From the NCBI GenBank assembly GCA_963932145.1, contig OZ010574.1, positions 57,985,732 through 58,049,731 of the forward strand: a stretch of 64,000 bases of DNA, given 5' to 3'. Source of the stretch: Acanthosepion lycidas. Taxonomy: Eukaryota > Mollusca > Cephalopoda > Sepiida > Sepiidae. Position 1 is the first letter of the stretch. The number at the start of each line of letters is the position of its first letter. The notes under the pieces are model-generated. The model was not told the origin of the DNA and searched no databases. It saw only the letters and a list, made by a program, of their open reading frames with translations. Positions 1 to 10,200 of the stretch are shown here, piece after piece. Position numbers and translations under genes: made by a program.

Positions 1-53
1 TAAATATGCATTTTTGTTGTGGTAACTTGTATGTTCGAAAGTAACAGTTTATA

Positions 54-56
<3 letters not shown>

Positions 57-145
<89 letters not shown>
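57..145. repeat. (TA)n microsatellite
   Basis: Almost pure TA dinucleotide with one TGTG interruption near the middle. It is the first of many long TA tracts in the window. Confidence 0.95.
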
Positions 146-146
<1 letters not shown>

Positions 147-273
147 GACATTTTTATGTTTAACATTCTTTTTATAGATACAAATTTCTAAGTAAATGCT
201 CTGTTTATAATAAACAGTATTAAATAACATTTACCGGCCTGAATGTCTGAGAAATTTTCAGAGAAAGTATTCG

Positions 274-357
274 TCCTCCAACAGGATTCGAACCTGTATC
301 CTATATGGAACCGTCATATAGCCTGACGTGCCTTTTTACCGATTTTGCCACAGAGGA
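274..357 (-). tRNA. tRNA-like sequence, class II shape, probably a pseudogene
   Basis: The minus strand of this 84-nt stretch folds like a tRNA. The 7-bp acceptor stem is TCCTCTG with TGGAGGA (two G-T pairs). The anticodon stem is a perfect 5 bp (CGTCA/TGACG). The T arm is a perfect 5-bp stem around a canonical TTCGAAT loop, so the internal B box is intact, and TGGCAAAATCGG is close to an A box. A 14-nt variable region makes it class II (Leu/Ser-like) in length. Oddities: the 7-nt anticodon loop reads GGCTATA, giving CTA at positions 34-36 but lacking the usual T33 and purine 37, and the D stem is weak. Short inverted repeats (TATTCGTCC and GGACGAATA) lie just outside it. I read it as a tRNA-derived pseudogene or the head of a SINE, not a working tRNA. 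Confidence 0.5.
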
Positions 358-434
358 TCAATTGTCGGACGAATATTTTATATGAAAATATATATAAAAA
401 TGTCTTAAAATAATTGTCGGACTTTGTCCATTTC

Positions 435-437
<3 letters not shown>

Positions 438-479
<42 letters not shown>
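438..479. repeat. (TA)n microsatellite
   Basis: Pure TA tract directly abutting the left inverted repeat of the Penelope-like element. It probably marks the insertion target. Confidence 0.95.
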
Positions 480-482
<3 letters not shown>

Positions 483-688
483 AGGAATAAAAAATATGGG
501 ATCATATTAAACATAAGATACAATAATATCTACGTTTAAAATGTAAGGTACCTTTCGACCGACACATTTTCAAACACAATCATCGGTAATCTAAAACGGA
601 GTACTAACAAGAAAATTTTTTATTAATACCGTAATAAAACAGGATGGTAAGGGGGGAAACAAAAAAAAATAGTTTTACCTCAAAATTA
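478..688. repeat. Left inverted repeat (pLTR-like) of the Penelope-like element
   Basis: About 205 bp that match the reverse complement of 2668-2874 with few differences, from the TTTTACCTC inner edge to the outer edge beside the TA tract. Penelope-like elements are known to carry terminal repeats (pLTRs) in direct or inverted orientation. The inner edge meets the start of the reverse-transcriptase reading frame. Confidence 0.85.
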
Positions 689-2669
689 TGAGTTGTCTGT
701 CTCCGAGAAGTTCGTCTTGTCTCGAGGTCTTGAGTTTTGTATTCCTCCTAAGAAAGTTGAGAAAGTTGAGGTGTTTAGTAATTTCGAGATCCTCCTTTCT
801 CAATTATTAAAGCACCATCCTAATTCTGAGGACCATTTGCTTCACCTTAAAGCCTGGTTAAAGGACTTGGCATATGGCTTTGTAGACTCAAATGTTAACT
901 CCTCTGGGTTTGTGTGGCAGAGGAGTCATTTTCAGACAGTTAGGTCATTAAAAACCAACCAAGACATCTGTATTACCAAGCCCGACAAAGGTGCCGGAGT
1001 CGTTATATTGAACCACTCCGACTATGTTGGCAAAATGCTATCTATTCTTGAGGATAGTAGTAAATTCCGGAAATTAGTCATGATGATACCCCAAGAACTG
1101 AAACTAGATTCCCAAAAAAAATTACTGGAATTTTATAAAAGTAATTTTCTATCGAAAGAAATTTATAATAATATTCGTCCTGTTGGTTCCCAACATCCTA
1201 GGATGTATGGGTTACCAAAAATTCACAAAGAGGGCGTTCCACTTAGGCCAATTTTATCTATGTTGGGTTCCGCCCAACATAATCTCGCCAAGTTTATTGG
1301 ATGTTCTTGATCCGGTTTTAGAATTCTATTCTGAGTATTGTGTGCCTGACTCGTTTAAGTTTGTCGATCATATACAAAATTTAAATCCAAACAGCGACAC
1401 TGAGTATTTTGTGTCATTTGATATAAGTAGTTTGTTCACGAATGTTCCAATTGATGAAACTATTGACATTTGTGCAGACTTCTTGTATCGTGGCTCTGGT
1501 AAATCTCCGTTGTTTCCTGAGAGTGTGTTTGTTGAATTGTTGGGGATGGTGATCAAGTCTGTCTCCTTCAGTTTTGACAATTGCATGTATCAGCAAATCG
1601 ACGGGGTGGTGATGGGTAGTCTCTTGGGTCCTGTGATGGCCAACATTTTTGTTGGCTTTCATGAAAGGCGACTATTTGAGAGGGTTAACAAACCGTATTG
1701 TTACTTCCGCTATGTTGATGACACGTTCGCATCATTTTCTAATAGTGTAATAGCGGAAGTGTTCTTTTCATCATTAAATAATCTCCATCCTGCACTTAAA
1801 TTTACAATGGAGGTTGAAGAGAACAATTGTTTACCTTTTCTTGATGTCCTTGTGGAGAGAACTCCCTCGGGTTTCTTAACAAGCGTGTACCGGAAGCCCA
1901 CTTTTACAGGACTTTATTTGGCCTGGGATTCCTTTGCTCTCAGAGCCAGAAAGGTTAACCTTATAAGTTGTCTTACCCATAGGGCATTGAAGATTTGTTC
2001 TGAGTGTAGACTTGATGCTGAATTGAGAACAATTAAGGAATTGTTTCTTAAGAACGGTTACCCCGAATTAGTTATTAAAACTGTCATTGAACGTAAGATC
2101 AGGAAGTTCAATGAAATTAAGAAATACTGATCTTCCAAATGTCCTATATATGTCAGGCTCCCTTGGATTGGTCCTGAGAGTCAGACATATGCCGATAAGA
2201 TCTCTTCATCCATTAAACGGTGTTACAATGCCGTTACAGTCAGGAACATATTTACTACGAGGAGGGCTTTCCCACCTTGCCGTAAGGATGTTTTGCCTAC
2301 CTACCATAATAATTTAGTTATTTATCAATTTAAATGTCGATGCGGGCTCGACTATGTGGGCAAAACTATCCAGAGGCTTGAGGTTAGAATCGCCCAACAT
2401 GTCCCGGGCTGTGTGCGCAGGCGTGAGCTTGTGACATCTGGGTGTTCGCAGAATCACGCCTCTGCTATCGGTGAACATAACATCTATTAAATTCTGGTGT
2501 TTGTAGGACTGAGTATTCTCCCCATTTCTTTTCGGTATTTCACAGGGCTAGGAACAGACTCCACCTCGACATCTTGGAGTCTGTTATCATCAACATACGT
2601 AGGCCGGCCCTTTGCATACAATGGGAGATGAAGTTTAAGTTGGCCTTATTCGGGGAAACGGTTATATGA
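684..2669 (+). pseudogene. Penelope-like reverse transcriptase / GIY-YIG endonuclease, broken
   Basis: In the intact family this protein copies element RNA and its GIY-YIG nuclease opens the target DNA. Here the first segment is in the frame of 693. It carries the PLE-type KPDKGAGVVIL block (about 978-1010) and a GLPKIHK...LRPILS block near 1205-1260. A frameshift near 1297 moves to a second frame, which carries SFDISSLFTNVPI (first catalytic Asp near 1420), a DGVVMGSLLGPVMANIF block and the YVDD catalytic box at about 1711-1722, then PFLDV. A TGA at 2128-2130 interrupts this frame, which then continues to the GIY-YIG motif (VIYQF...DYVGKT, about 2323-2370). It closes at 2490, and the final nuclease segment (RNRLHLDILES onward) is in another frame, ending at 2669. 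Two frameshifts and one stop make it nonfunctional. Confidence 0.9.
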
Positions 2670-2874
2670 TTTGAGGTAAAACAATTTTTTTTTGTTCCCC
2701 CCCCTTACCATCCTGTTTTATTACGGTATTAATAAAAATTTTTCTTGTTAGTACTCCATTTTAGATTACCGACGATTGTGTTTGAAAATGTGTCGGTCGA
2801 AAGGTACCTTACATTTTAAACATGGATATTATTGTATCTTATGTTTATGATCCCATATTTTTTATTTCTCAAAT
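2668..2874. repeat. Right inverted repeat (pLTR-like) of the Penelope-like element
   Basis: Partner of the left repeat. It differs at scattered sites (for example GACGA here against GATGA in the left arm read in the same orientation). It contains a 6-bp ACCGAC/GTCGGT hairpin followed by CGAAAGGTACCTTAC, which loosely resembles pieces of the hammerhead ribozymes reported in PLE terminal repeats. I cannot complete a proper stem II, so I do not annotate a ribozyme. Confidence 0.85.
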
Positions 2875-3127
2875 GTTTGATTAGATTTGGCAGTACTAGA
2901 AATTTGTTTATATATATATATGTATATAAACTTTGTTTTTATCAAGTTTGGGGCATTTTTTCATAATGTATGCTAATTTTTTAGCAAATTTTTAGAAGTA
3001 CATCCGTTTATAGTAATAAAAAGTATTATTAAAAGTCGGATTACAAAAAATCTCCAATGGTAGTTGTAAATATCATCTAGAGAACTCTTGAATTATTCGA
3101 AAGTTCATGACTCTTTGTGATATCAGC

Positions 3128-3128
3128 A

Positions 3129-3188
<60 letters not shown>
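3128..3188. repeat. Compound (CT)n(TA)n microsatellite
   Basis: A short CT tract runs directly into a TA tract. Confidence 0.95.
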
Positions 3189-3191
<3 letters not shown>

Positions 3192-3278
3192 TGTAATCAG
3201 AATGAAAATAATATATAAATTCTAACGTTCACAGCATTAATTCAAAAGAGGACTCAATACTAGTAGTAGAGCAATAAT

Positions 3279-3531
3279 TATTTATAATAATTTTTTCATA
3301 TAGACAAAAACAATTTACTTATATGTTCCCTCTTAAAATCTAACTGTTTTTTTTTCCCAATCAAATTGAAAAAAGGAAGTAATGTTCCACATGCAGTCTG
3401 CTTACAAACAGAATTGTTCATAAACATTCTGGTTCTGACCAGTCGAGGTGCAACTAAATGCACCAAAACAAAGTTGCATTTTTGTTGGGATTAGATTGTT
3501 TTTGTCTATATGAAAAATTATAATAAATAAA
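3279..3531. mobile_element. Short foldback / MITE-like element
   Basis: Terminal inverted repeats of about 36 bp share the core CATATAGACAAAAACAAT and enclose about 180 bp of unique sequence. There is no reading frame, which fits a non-autonomous DNA transposon. The superfamily is not identified, and the right end runs into a TA microsatellite that hides any target duplication. Confidence 0.65.
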
Positions 3532-3542
3532 TATATATATAT

Positions 3543-3621
<79 letters not shown>
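3532..3621. repeat. (TA)n microsatellite
   Basis: Long TA tract with minor interruptions, starting at the end of the foldback element. Confidence 0.9.
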
Positions 3622-3623
<2 letters not shown>

Positions 3624-3660
3624 ATCAAAGCACCTTGTCTGTCATATTTAATGAAGCTTG

Positions 3661-3718
<58 letters not shown>

Positions 3719-3757
3719 CAAGCTTCATTAAATATGACAGACAAGGTCCTTTGATTA
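3622..3757. repeat. Inverted repeat enclosing a (TA)n(TG)n tract
   Basis: Two 40-bp arms, 3622-3661 and 3718-3757, are almost perfect reverse complements (one mismatch) and flank a (TA)n(TG)n tract. The microsatellite forms the loop of the hairpin. This looks like a palindromic element whose centre is, or became, a microsatellite. Confidence 0.8.
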
Positions 3758-4224
3758 AGTTTTTAGATAATTTCTCATATGATCTATAATTTTTTCTTTG
3801 AAGTAGATAAATTATATAAAAACTGTCCAAATGTTATATTTTTCTGAGCGCTTTCGGCTATACATTTAGCCATTTTCAAGGATGAAATATATGAAACTGT
3901 TAACTAGAAAGAGATTGTTGTAATGTATATATTTATATAATGTTTTATCTTCAAAACACAGTCAACATATTGTGCCCATGTTCATAGTTGAAAATGGCTA
4001 TAATGTTTAATAAATTTTATTTTATTAAAAGTATTTGAAATCTTTTTATTACAATAAAAAGCAGGATATTTTTACAAAACTATTTGTCATTTTAGAAAAA
4101 AATACGTAATATCGAAAACAAAAATCTCTGAATTATAAGATCACAAATATTAGTCGATCATCCATTGACTTTAATTTGAATTGAATTTAAATTTTGAATT
4201 TCTTTAGATGTAGTGGTTTGTAAC

Positions 4225-4600
4225 ACGTTTATTTATCATCTCTCAGTTGCATCTGTCTTTGGGCAGAGTGCACACTGGGGTGACTCTGTCAAAAGACATA
4301 GTTGCAACTGAGGAAAATTATACTGAAAGGTGCCCAGCCCTAGGGAACAGCTGCCCAAGGCCACGCCCTCTCATTGCACCTGAGAGAGGGATCGGTGCTT
4401 GCACCAAGGCCAGTGTAACCAATGGTTGCAGGGGCTGCAGGCAATTTTTGTTGCTAGCCCAGGTGTACGTGCTATTAAAAAAGACCTTGTGTCACAACTC
4501 ATCTTAGTGGGGAGACAGAGTTAAATAGCTAGATGTAGTTGGTGGCACAATAGATTGACAAGTTTTTTATTGTAAAATAAAGTGTATCTCTGTCCAACTA
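4225..4600 (+). other. GC-richer island of unknown identity with an AATAAA signal
   Basis: This stretch is clearly richer in G+C than its surroundings. It carries an 86-codon open frame (4247-4507) with no domain I recognise and an AATAAA near 4576 followed by GT-rich sequence. It could be an old retrocopy, a SINE or LTR remnant, or a noncoding exon. I give no function; codon content gives no sign of selection that I can judge by eye. Confidence 0.35.
4242..4312 (+). ncRNA. Candidate pre-miRNA-like hairpin
   Basis: These 71 nt fold into one long hairpin. The outer stem is 10 bp (CTCAGTTGCA/TGCAACTGAG), followed by a small internal loop, a 6-bp stem (GTCTTT/AAAGAC), one mismatch, an 8-bp stem (GGCAGAGT with ACTCTGTC, one G-T pair) and a small terminal loop. 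Length and shape are those of an animal miRNA precursor. No expression evidence is available and I do not recognise a seed, so this is only a structural candidate. Confidence 0.3.
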
Positions 4601-5870
4601 TCCCTGTTAAGTATTTTTTTGCTATTTCAAGTGTTTAACTGCCTTTTTCAAGGTGTATGACAATGGAATTTTTCTCAGTCATTAATAAAATCACTTTTAT
4701 AACCCATAATTTAATAAATTTATAGTGATTACTTAATAATTTATTACTCTTAAAATACAAAGCTATTACAAATATCGCTTCTATTTGTTTACTAATGTAC
4801 ACTAGAATATCTTTGTTAGTACAGGTCAGGTCAGTCTTTACATTAAATTATTTTTCTCCCTCATTCATGAGACTAGATTTACAATAATATAACCCTTTTT
4901 TATAATAATTTAGAATGTACAGTAAACTGCCTCTTGTCACTGACATTTAAGCCAAAGAATGATGTAAACATTAGAAAAGAGTTAAAAGAATCTGATAGAA
5001 GAAGATATAAATAAGTATATACTGTAAAAAGAAATATGAATTATAATTGCACTCTATAAAGAAAAAAAAGCACTAGCATTATTTATAGTTATATATTACT
5101 ATAGTATCAATTGCATTGAAGAAATTACTGTTTTGTGGCCATGACATTCAAAATCTCATACCATCTCAATAAAATTTTGATTCTGATTTTTATGGTCATT
5201 CCTGGCTAGGGAAAAAACTTTTTCAATTTCTAACATTGTTGTTTTTGGTGGGTTATTGCCATATTTCAGTATAAATAGAATTCAATCTATCAGTTTCACA
5301 TGGCACTTAAATATATCACTATCTGCAATAGGATTAAATAGTTTATATTTATGCAGTTTTGGAAAGTGGGAGTATAAGTAATGCCGTCTTTGGAAATGAA
5401 GCCTGAAATTATTATCTTTCAATATTGCATAAACTGAATGAAAGAAGAAAAAAGTTTTTATCAAAAATAAACATTCAGAAAGTTATAAAAAAAAATACTT
5501 TGACTCATTGTGGCATTTAGCTGTAAATTTTCATCAAAGTTTATGGAACACAAAATGAAGCCGTAATTCTTTAATTCTAACTATCACGATTTTAAATTTG
5601 GATTTTACTTTTTAAAAATAAATTTAATTCCAAATTTTCATTATATACAATTACAATCACTTTTAATATGATTCCTAAAAATCTTTCACACCAACTCTAT
5701 TCAGTGGTAGAATTGATACTGATGTTATTATTGTGAGGTTAGCTTGTGATTGTTGCAAGTTACATTAATTTATTGATAAGTTGTACAAATCTTAAGCAAA
5801 AGATAAGAATGAAGTGAATGATGTTATCATTTGAGGGACAAGATGGTAAAAATAGAAAATGGTCAAGGAA
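4601..5870. other. No gene seen
   Basis: AT-rich sequence with only short chance frames and no repeat or element end that I can recognise. Confidence 0.6.
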
Positions 5871-5962
5871 ATATTATAGTAGGGAAAAGGAAGAAATGAA
5901 AATACAAAATAAAGGGAAAATGTGAAGATGATGAAAAAAGAAGGAAATGAATGAAGAAATAA

Positions 5963-6241
5963 ATGGACTCAGAAAGAATTTCAAAAGAAAAGGAATTGAA
6001 AAAGGAATTGATAGAAAAGGAATTGATAGAAAATAGATTGATAGAAAAAGAATTGATAGAAAATAAATTGATAGAAAATAAACTGATAGAAAAAGAATTG
6101 ATAGAAAAAGACTTGATAGAAAAGGAATTGATAAAAAAGGAATTGATAGAAAATAAATTGATAGAAAATAAATTGATAGAAAAAGAATTGATAGAAAATA
6201 AATTGATAGAAAAAGAATTTATAGAAATGAGAAAACAGTAA
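5963..6241 (+). repeat. 15-bp purine-rich minisatellite (AAAAGGAATTGATAG-type)
   Basis: About 16 imperfect copies of a 15-bp unit lie within a longer purine-rich stretch (about 5870-6620). Because the period is a multiple of three, the frame stays open and would read repeats of KELIE/NKLIE. I treat this as a by-product of the repeat and not as a gene. Confidence 0.85.
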
Positions 6242-6637
6242 AAAAAGAAAAGAGTGAAGAATAAAAGGGGGAAATATTAAGAAAGTGGAAATGATAAAGA
6301 AATTATAATGATAAAAATGTAGGTAAGATCAAAGAAATGGGAGGGGGGGGGAGAAAAAAAATAAAAATCCAGGGATAGTAACAAAAATGAATGAAAAAAA
6401 AAAGAAAAGCATAGGAAGATGACAATACAAAAGAAGAAATGAAAAATGAACAAAGATGAAAAGAAAGAATGAGAAAAAGGCAAAAACTAAAAAAAAATTA
6501 AAAAAGAATCCAGAAGGAAAGAAACAAACAAAAGGGAAAAGTGAAAGAAAAGGCAAAGACTAATGAAAGCAAAAGAAACCAGAAAGAAGTAGGAAAGAAA
6601 CAAATTACTGGAAAAGAGAATGACTGAATTCAAAATG

Positions 6638-6696
<59 letters not shown>

Positions 6697-6717
6697 ATCA
6701 TCATCATCATCATCATT
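6638..6717. repeat. (CAT)n microsatellite
   Basis: About 25 CAT triplets with one CAATCA interruption. Confidence 0.95.
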
Positions 6718-7926
6718 CATATTACTTCCTCTTGATTTGGTTTATTTTTTTTAGCCTACACATTCATTCTTGTTTCTCTTTTCCTTCTCTAAATTTCTAT
6801 TTTGCATTGCAAGTCAACAATATCCAAATTTGAAAGGTTAGATCCACTATAAATAAGTACCTCTTCTCTACCAAAAATTCACTTACCCAATAAAATATGC
6901 CTTCTCTCTAAACCTGATATACTCTCCCTCTGCCGTTCTTTTATTTGATGGTGCCTGGAGGCAAAAAAAATAAAAATAAAAGTAAACTTCCTGCCCTAGG
7001 CACTTTTTCTTGCTCCAGCTCAACTAGAGCCAAAATGAGGGAAAGAAAAATAAAAGATGTAATATGGCTTTAGAATTAGTTAATTGCATGTTACTAAGTT
7101 TCATCTAAACCAGGCAACTATTTTGTCTTGTATTTGAAAGGATTTTGTGTTCCCAAATATTCCTTTTCAGTGCATCTTCCATTCTAACATTCTGAAATAA
7201 GATTGGTATTTTGGTTAGATATATAAAAAAATATTTATATATAATGACAATGACTTAATAGTCCATGTTCCTTGAAATATCTGAACTAAATTTTGACTGA
7301 ACTTTGTTTATTCTTTATTCATTAACTATTTTCCCATGATTTTTTAATCTTTGAAAAGTTGACAGTTGAGTGGGATGTCATGAAACATGGCATCAGCAAA
7401 ATTTAAATAATACACTGATGAAAGAAATTTCAGGCATAATCACTGAAATATAAAACCAATCATAAAGAAATATTTAATTCTGCTTTCAATTTAAATTTTC
7501 TTTCACAGATTTGGATTTACATTTCCCTTAATACCATTTTTAAAAAAGGTAAAAATAAGATAAAATCAAAGCTGATTAAACAATAACTTGCTTGAAATCA
7601 CTTCAAGCATTACAGAGAGGAATCAACCTTGCTAATCTTCCTTCTGATATATAAGAATTAAAAAAATATTTAATTAATCCTGCCAATGAAGATGACTCTA
7701 ATCCCTAATTAAAAATGTGTTTGAATTTCAAAGATGTGTTGTCATATCCTGCTATGGCAACAGAAAACAACTTTGAGTGAAAATAACAATAAAGATACTG
7801 CACTTGAGAGGCCTTGAAAAAGAATGCAGTGGAAAGGGAAGTAATAGTAATTATGCAGTGTGCTAAAGGTTAAAGGATCTACCACGTTTTTTGTGCTCTA
7901 GACTCATTTATAGATATGGAAACAAG
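6718..7926. other. No gene seen
   Basis: AT-rich sequence without a recognisable frame, RNA gene or element end. Confidence 0.6.

Positions 7927-7990
<64 letters not shown>
7927..7990. repeat. (TA)n microsatellite
   Basis: TA tract directly next to a TA-targeting MITE. Confidence 0.95.
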
Positions 7991-7992
<2 letters not shown>

Positions 7993-7996
<4 letters not shown>

Positions 7997-8093
7997 GTTG
8001 GTGCAAAAATAATGACGTAACAATGTCGTTTTTTGACGTTAAAAAATACGTCAAAAATGATATTATTACGTCATTATTTTTGCACCAACCTAA
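7993..8093. mobile_element. Palindromic mariner MITE, long subfamily, copy 1
   Basis: A 101-bp near-perfect palindrome that starts TTAGGTTGGTGCAAAAATA, ends with its reverse complement, and is flanked by TA on both sides. The end sequence is like that of mariner elements of the Hsmar1/MADE1 kind. The inner part reads ATGACGTAACAATGTCG and folds back on itself. It has no coding capacity and would need a mariner transposase supplied in trans. Confidence 0.92.
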
Positions 8094-9424
8094 TATATAT
8101 TTGTGTGTGGTGTTACCTAAAATTGTTTTGCTAATAACATAATAAAGAATTCATTTTATAAAAACTTAAAAAGTATAAAATGATTTATCTCTTGTGTTTT
8201 TTTTTCTATGTCACTTAATTATTTTTTTAAAATGCTTTTTTCTCAAAATTTTCCAAACTTAAAATAATTTAAGCACAAACTTCAGATATGCTTAAAAAAG
8301 TTTATTCCTTATCCTGACTAACAACATTTAAGGAACTTTCAAATAATAACTGTAGAAGATTTTGCTTTGACACACACACACACATATTAGGTAATTGAAT
8401 GACAAAGTGAAAAAAATTCTATTTAACACATTTCATCATCTAAAAGGACTTCATTGGATTAAATTATTAAATGGAATTATATATGTAGGTAAGGAAAGAG
8501 GGAGATATAAAAGTAAATGTCAGTTATAATTATGAACTGAGCGGAAATACTGAAGATATTCTCCCCTACATACACACACACACGTTTGTGTGTGTTTGCG
8601 TGTTTGTGTGTGTGTGTGCACTGCATAATTAACTTACCCTATAAATAAATATAAAATTATTGTTTACAAAATAATTAAAAAGCAAACTCAAAAGATAGTA
8701 GAAAGTCCAAAATAAAATTATAAAGAGACGAAAAAAAAATCTTTCTTTGATATCATTGCTCATGAAAAGTTAAGGAGTTTACACAAAACAGAGTCCATGT
8801 CTGCTTAGCATGGGTTATGCGATATTCAATACCACCATTTGTTTTTGCTTTTCTTTTTCAGTTCTAACTCAAAGTGGATGAAAGAAGGAAATGGAAATCA
8901 GAAATAAGTTTCTTGGGAGCAGTTCAAAAGCAGCATGCAGAAGGTAAATATTGCTATTGGATAAGGTGGCAGGAGTTTGTAGTTTTATATTATTGGGCCA
9001 GGGGAGAAGAAAGAAAAGTTAAGCACAGAGCACTTATTACATTTATTTTACTATGGAGAGGGTAATTTTATGTGACATTATCTTTTTCTAACAACACACC
9101 TGGGATGCGGGTTAAATGCCTGGCTATCAAATAGCAGATAGGTGTTGAACAAGGATGAAAAGGAGGAGTAGTATGATAAGACTTACAAACTCATATCTAT
9201 ATACAAGAAATATACACTGAGATTCAAGTAGTTAAGGTATAATTTATAAGCCCTGGAAAAAGTGTAGAATGACAAATCTCTGTCAAGAGAATTGAAGCTT
9301 AACCAGCACTGAATGAGTTTATTTAATCCCAATGTCTACTTATTCTCATGAATAACAATTGCTTACTTGGAAAATAAAGAGTTAGAATTATGTTAAATTA
9401 GGGTCCTTTTTTTTAATCCTTTTT
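8094..9424. other. No gene; short (CA)n and (GT)n tracts
   Basis: Contains small CA/GT microsatellites near 8365-8383 and 8570-8620 (arranged as inverted CA then GT runs). A 63-codon frame at 8874-9065 has no recognisable domain. Confidence 0.6.
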
Positions 9425-9503
9425 TAATCCTTTCACTCAAAAGGTGATAAAGCCACTAAAATGCAAAGAATTATTGAGAACTAAAGAAACTTAGGAAATA
9501 TCA

Positions 9504-9549
<46 letters not shown>

Positions 9550-10200
9550 ATAAATGTATCGGGATTCAAAGATGATGATTGACACAGCATTTAAATTTTT
9601 GAAGGCCATCATTGACAGAAAAGCAAGAAGTGAGAACAGTTCTACAAGTGAGAAGTGCAAGAGAAGAAATCATTAGCATATAATTTACACTTACACTTAG
9701 CAATTCCAACAGTGAAATGATGAGACCTAGCTGCCAATCTAGTACTGCACTTAAATTTGTGAAGTTCAGGTACCAAAGAGGAAATCTCATCAAAACAATT
9801 ACCATGAAAATATCTATAGAAAAGGTACAGGAAAGTTATGTTGGAATGGTGAGAAAATGACTGAAGCTTAGATGCCAGGTCAGGACTAATGACATTGCAG
9901 ATTCATTTTTGTATTTTATCAAGAATATCTAGATACACAACAGATGCACCAGACCAGATGTGGCAGTAATATTCAATGCATGGATGAATGATAAGTTTAT
10001 AAAGCTGCCAGATAGATTCTGGCAAGAAAAATTGTGAACCAAATTTCTTAGCTGCAGACTAAGCAATTTATTCAATATCACTTCATGTTAAAGGAAAATA
10101 TTACCTCAAGAAGGCACAATGAGTCACTCTCCTGGAGGTTAGCATCAGCCATAATGATGGAAGGCAAAAAGGTTCTCTTTTACAATTAAAAGAGAGCGGT
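9425..10200 (-). pseudogene. 5'-truncated LINE, C-terminal end of reverse-transcriptase ORF (CR1/jockey-like)
   Basis: Read on the minus strand, several broken frames give the region downstream of a LINE reverse transcriptase. There is a MADANLQESDSLCLL block (near 10150), a HPCIEYYCHIWSGAS block (near 9950), YLDILDKIQK with a following stop, and the SLVPELHKFKCSTRLA-type tail (near 9750). These match the recalled end of CR1/jockey-type LINE proteins. The 3' end, near 9430, resembles the other two LINE ends at 11.9 and 17.7 kb. Stops and frameshifts are frequent, so this is a dead fragment. A (GA)n tract lies inside its 3' part. Confidence 0.75.
9507..9547. repeat. (GA)n microsatellite
   Basis: About 20 AG dinucleotides inside the 3' part of the LINE fragment. 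Confidence 0.95.

Larger units (their letters stand above)
478..2874 (+). mobile_element. Penelope-like retroelement (PLE) flanked by inverted repeats
   Basis: A 2.4-kb unit made of left inverted repeat, degenerate reverse transcriptase with C-terminal GIY-YIG nuclease, and right inverted repeat. The GIY-YIG domain places it with the endonuclease-bearing PLEs (Penelope/Poseidon/Neptune type). The frame opens almost at the inverted-repeat edge, and the N-terminal region before the reverse transcriptase is short. The left repeat may therefore come from an inverted, truncated second copy, an arrangement known for PLE insertions. I did not find a clear target-site duplication because the left flank is TA microsatellite. 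Confidence 0.85.

Noticed and set aside
2760-2825. A functional hammerhead ribozyme annotation
   Set aside because: Core motifs are only partly matched and no stem II can be drawn, so it is listed as a weak finding and not as a feature.
4247-4507. 86-codon frame in a GC-rich island as a protein gene
   Set aside because: No recognisable domain and no splice or homology support; kept only as an unidentified island.
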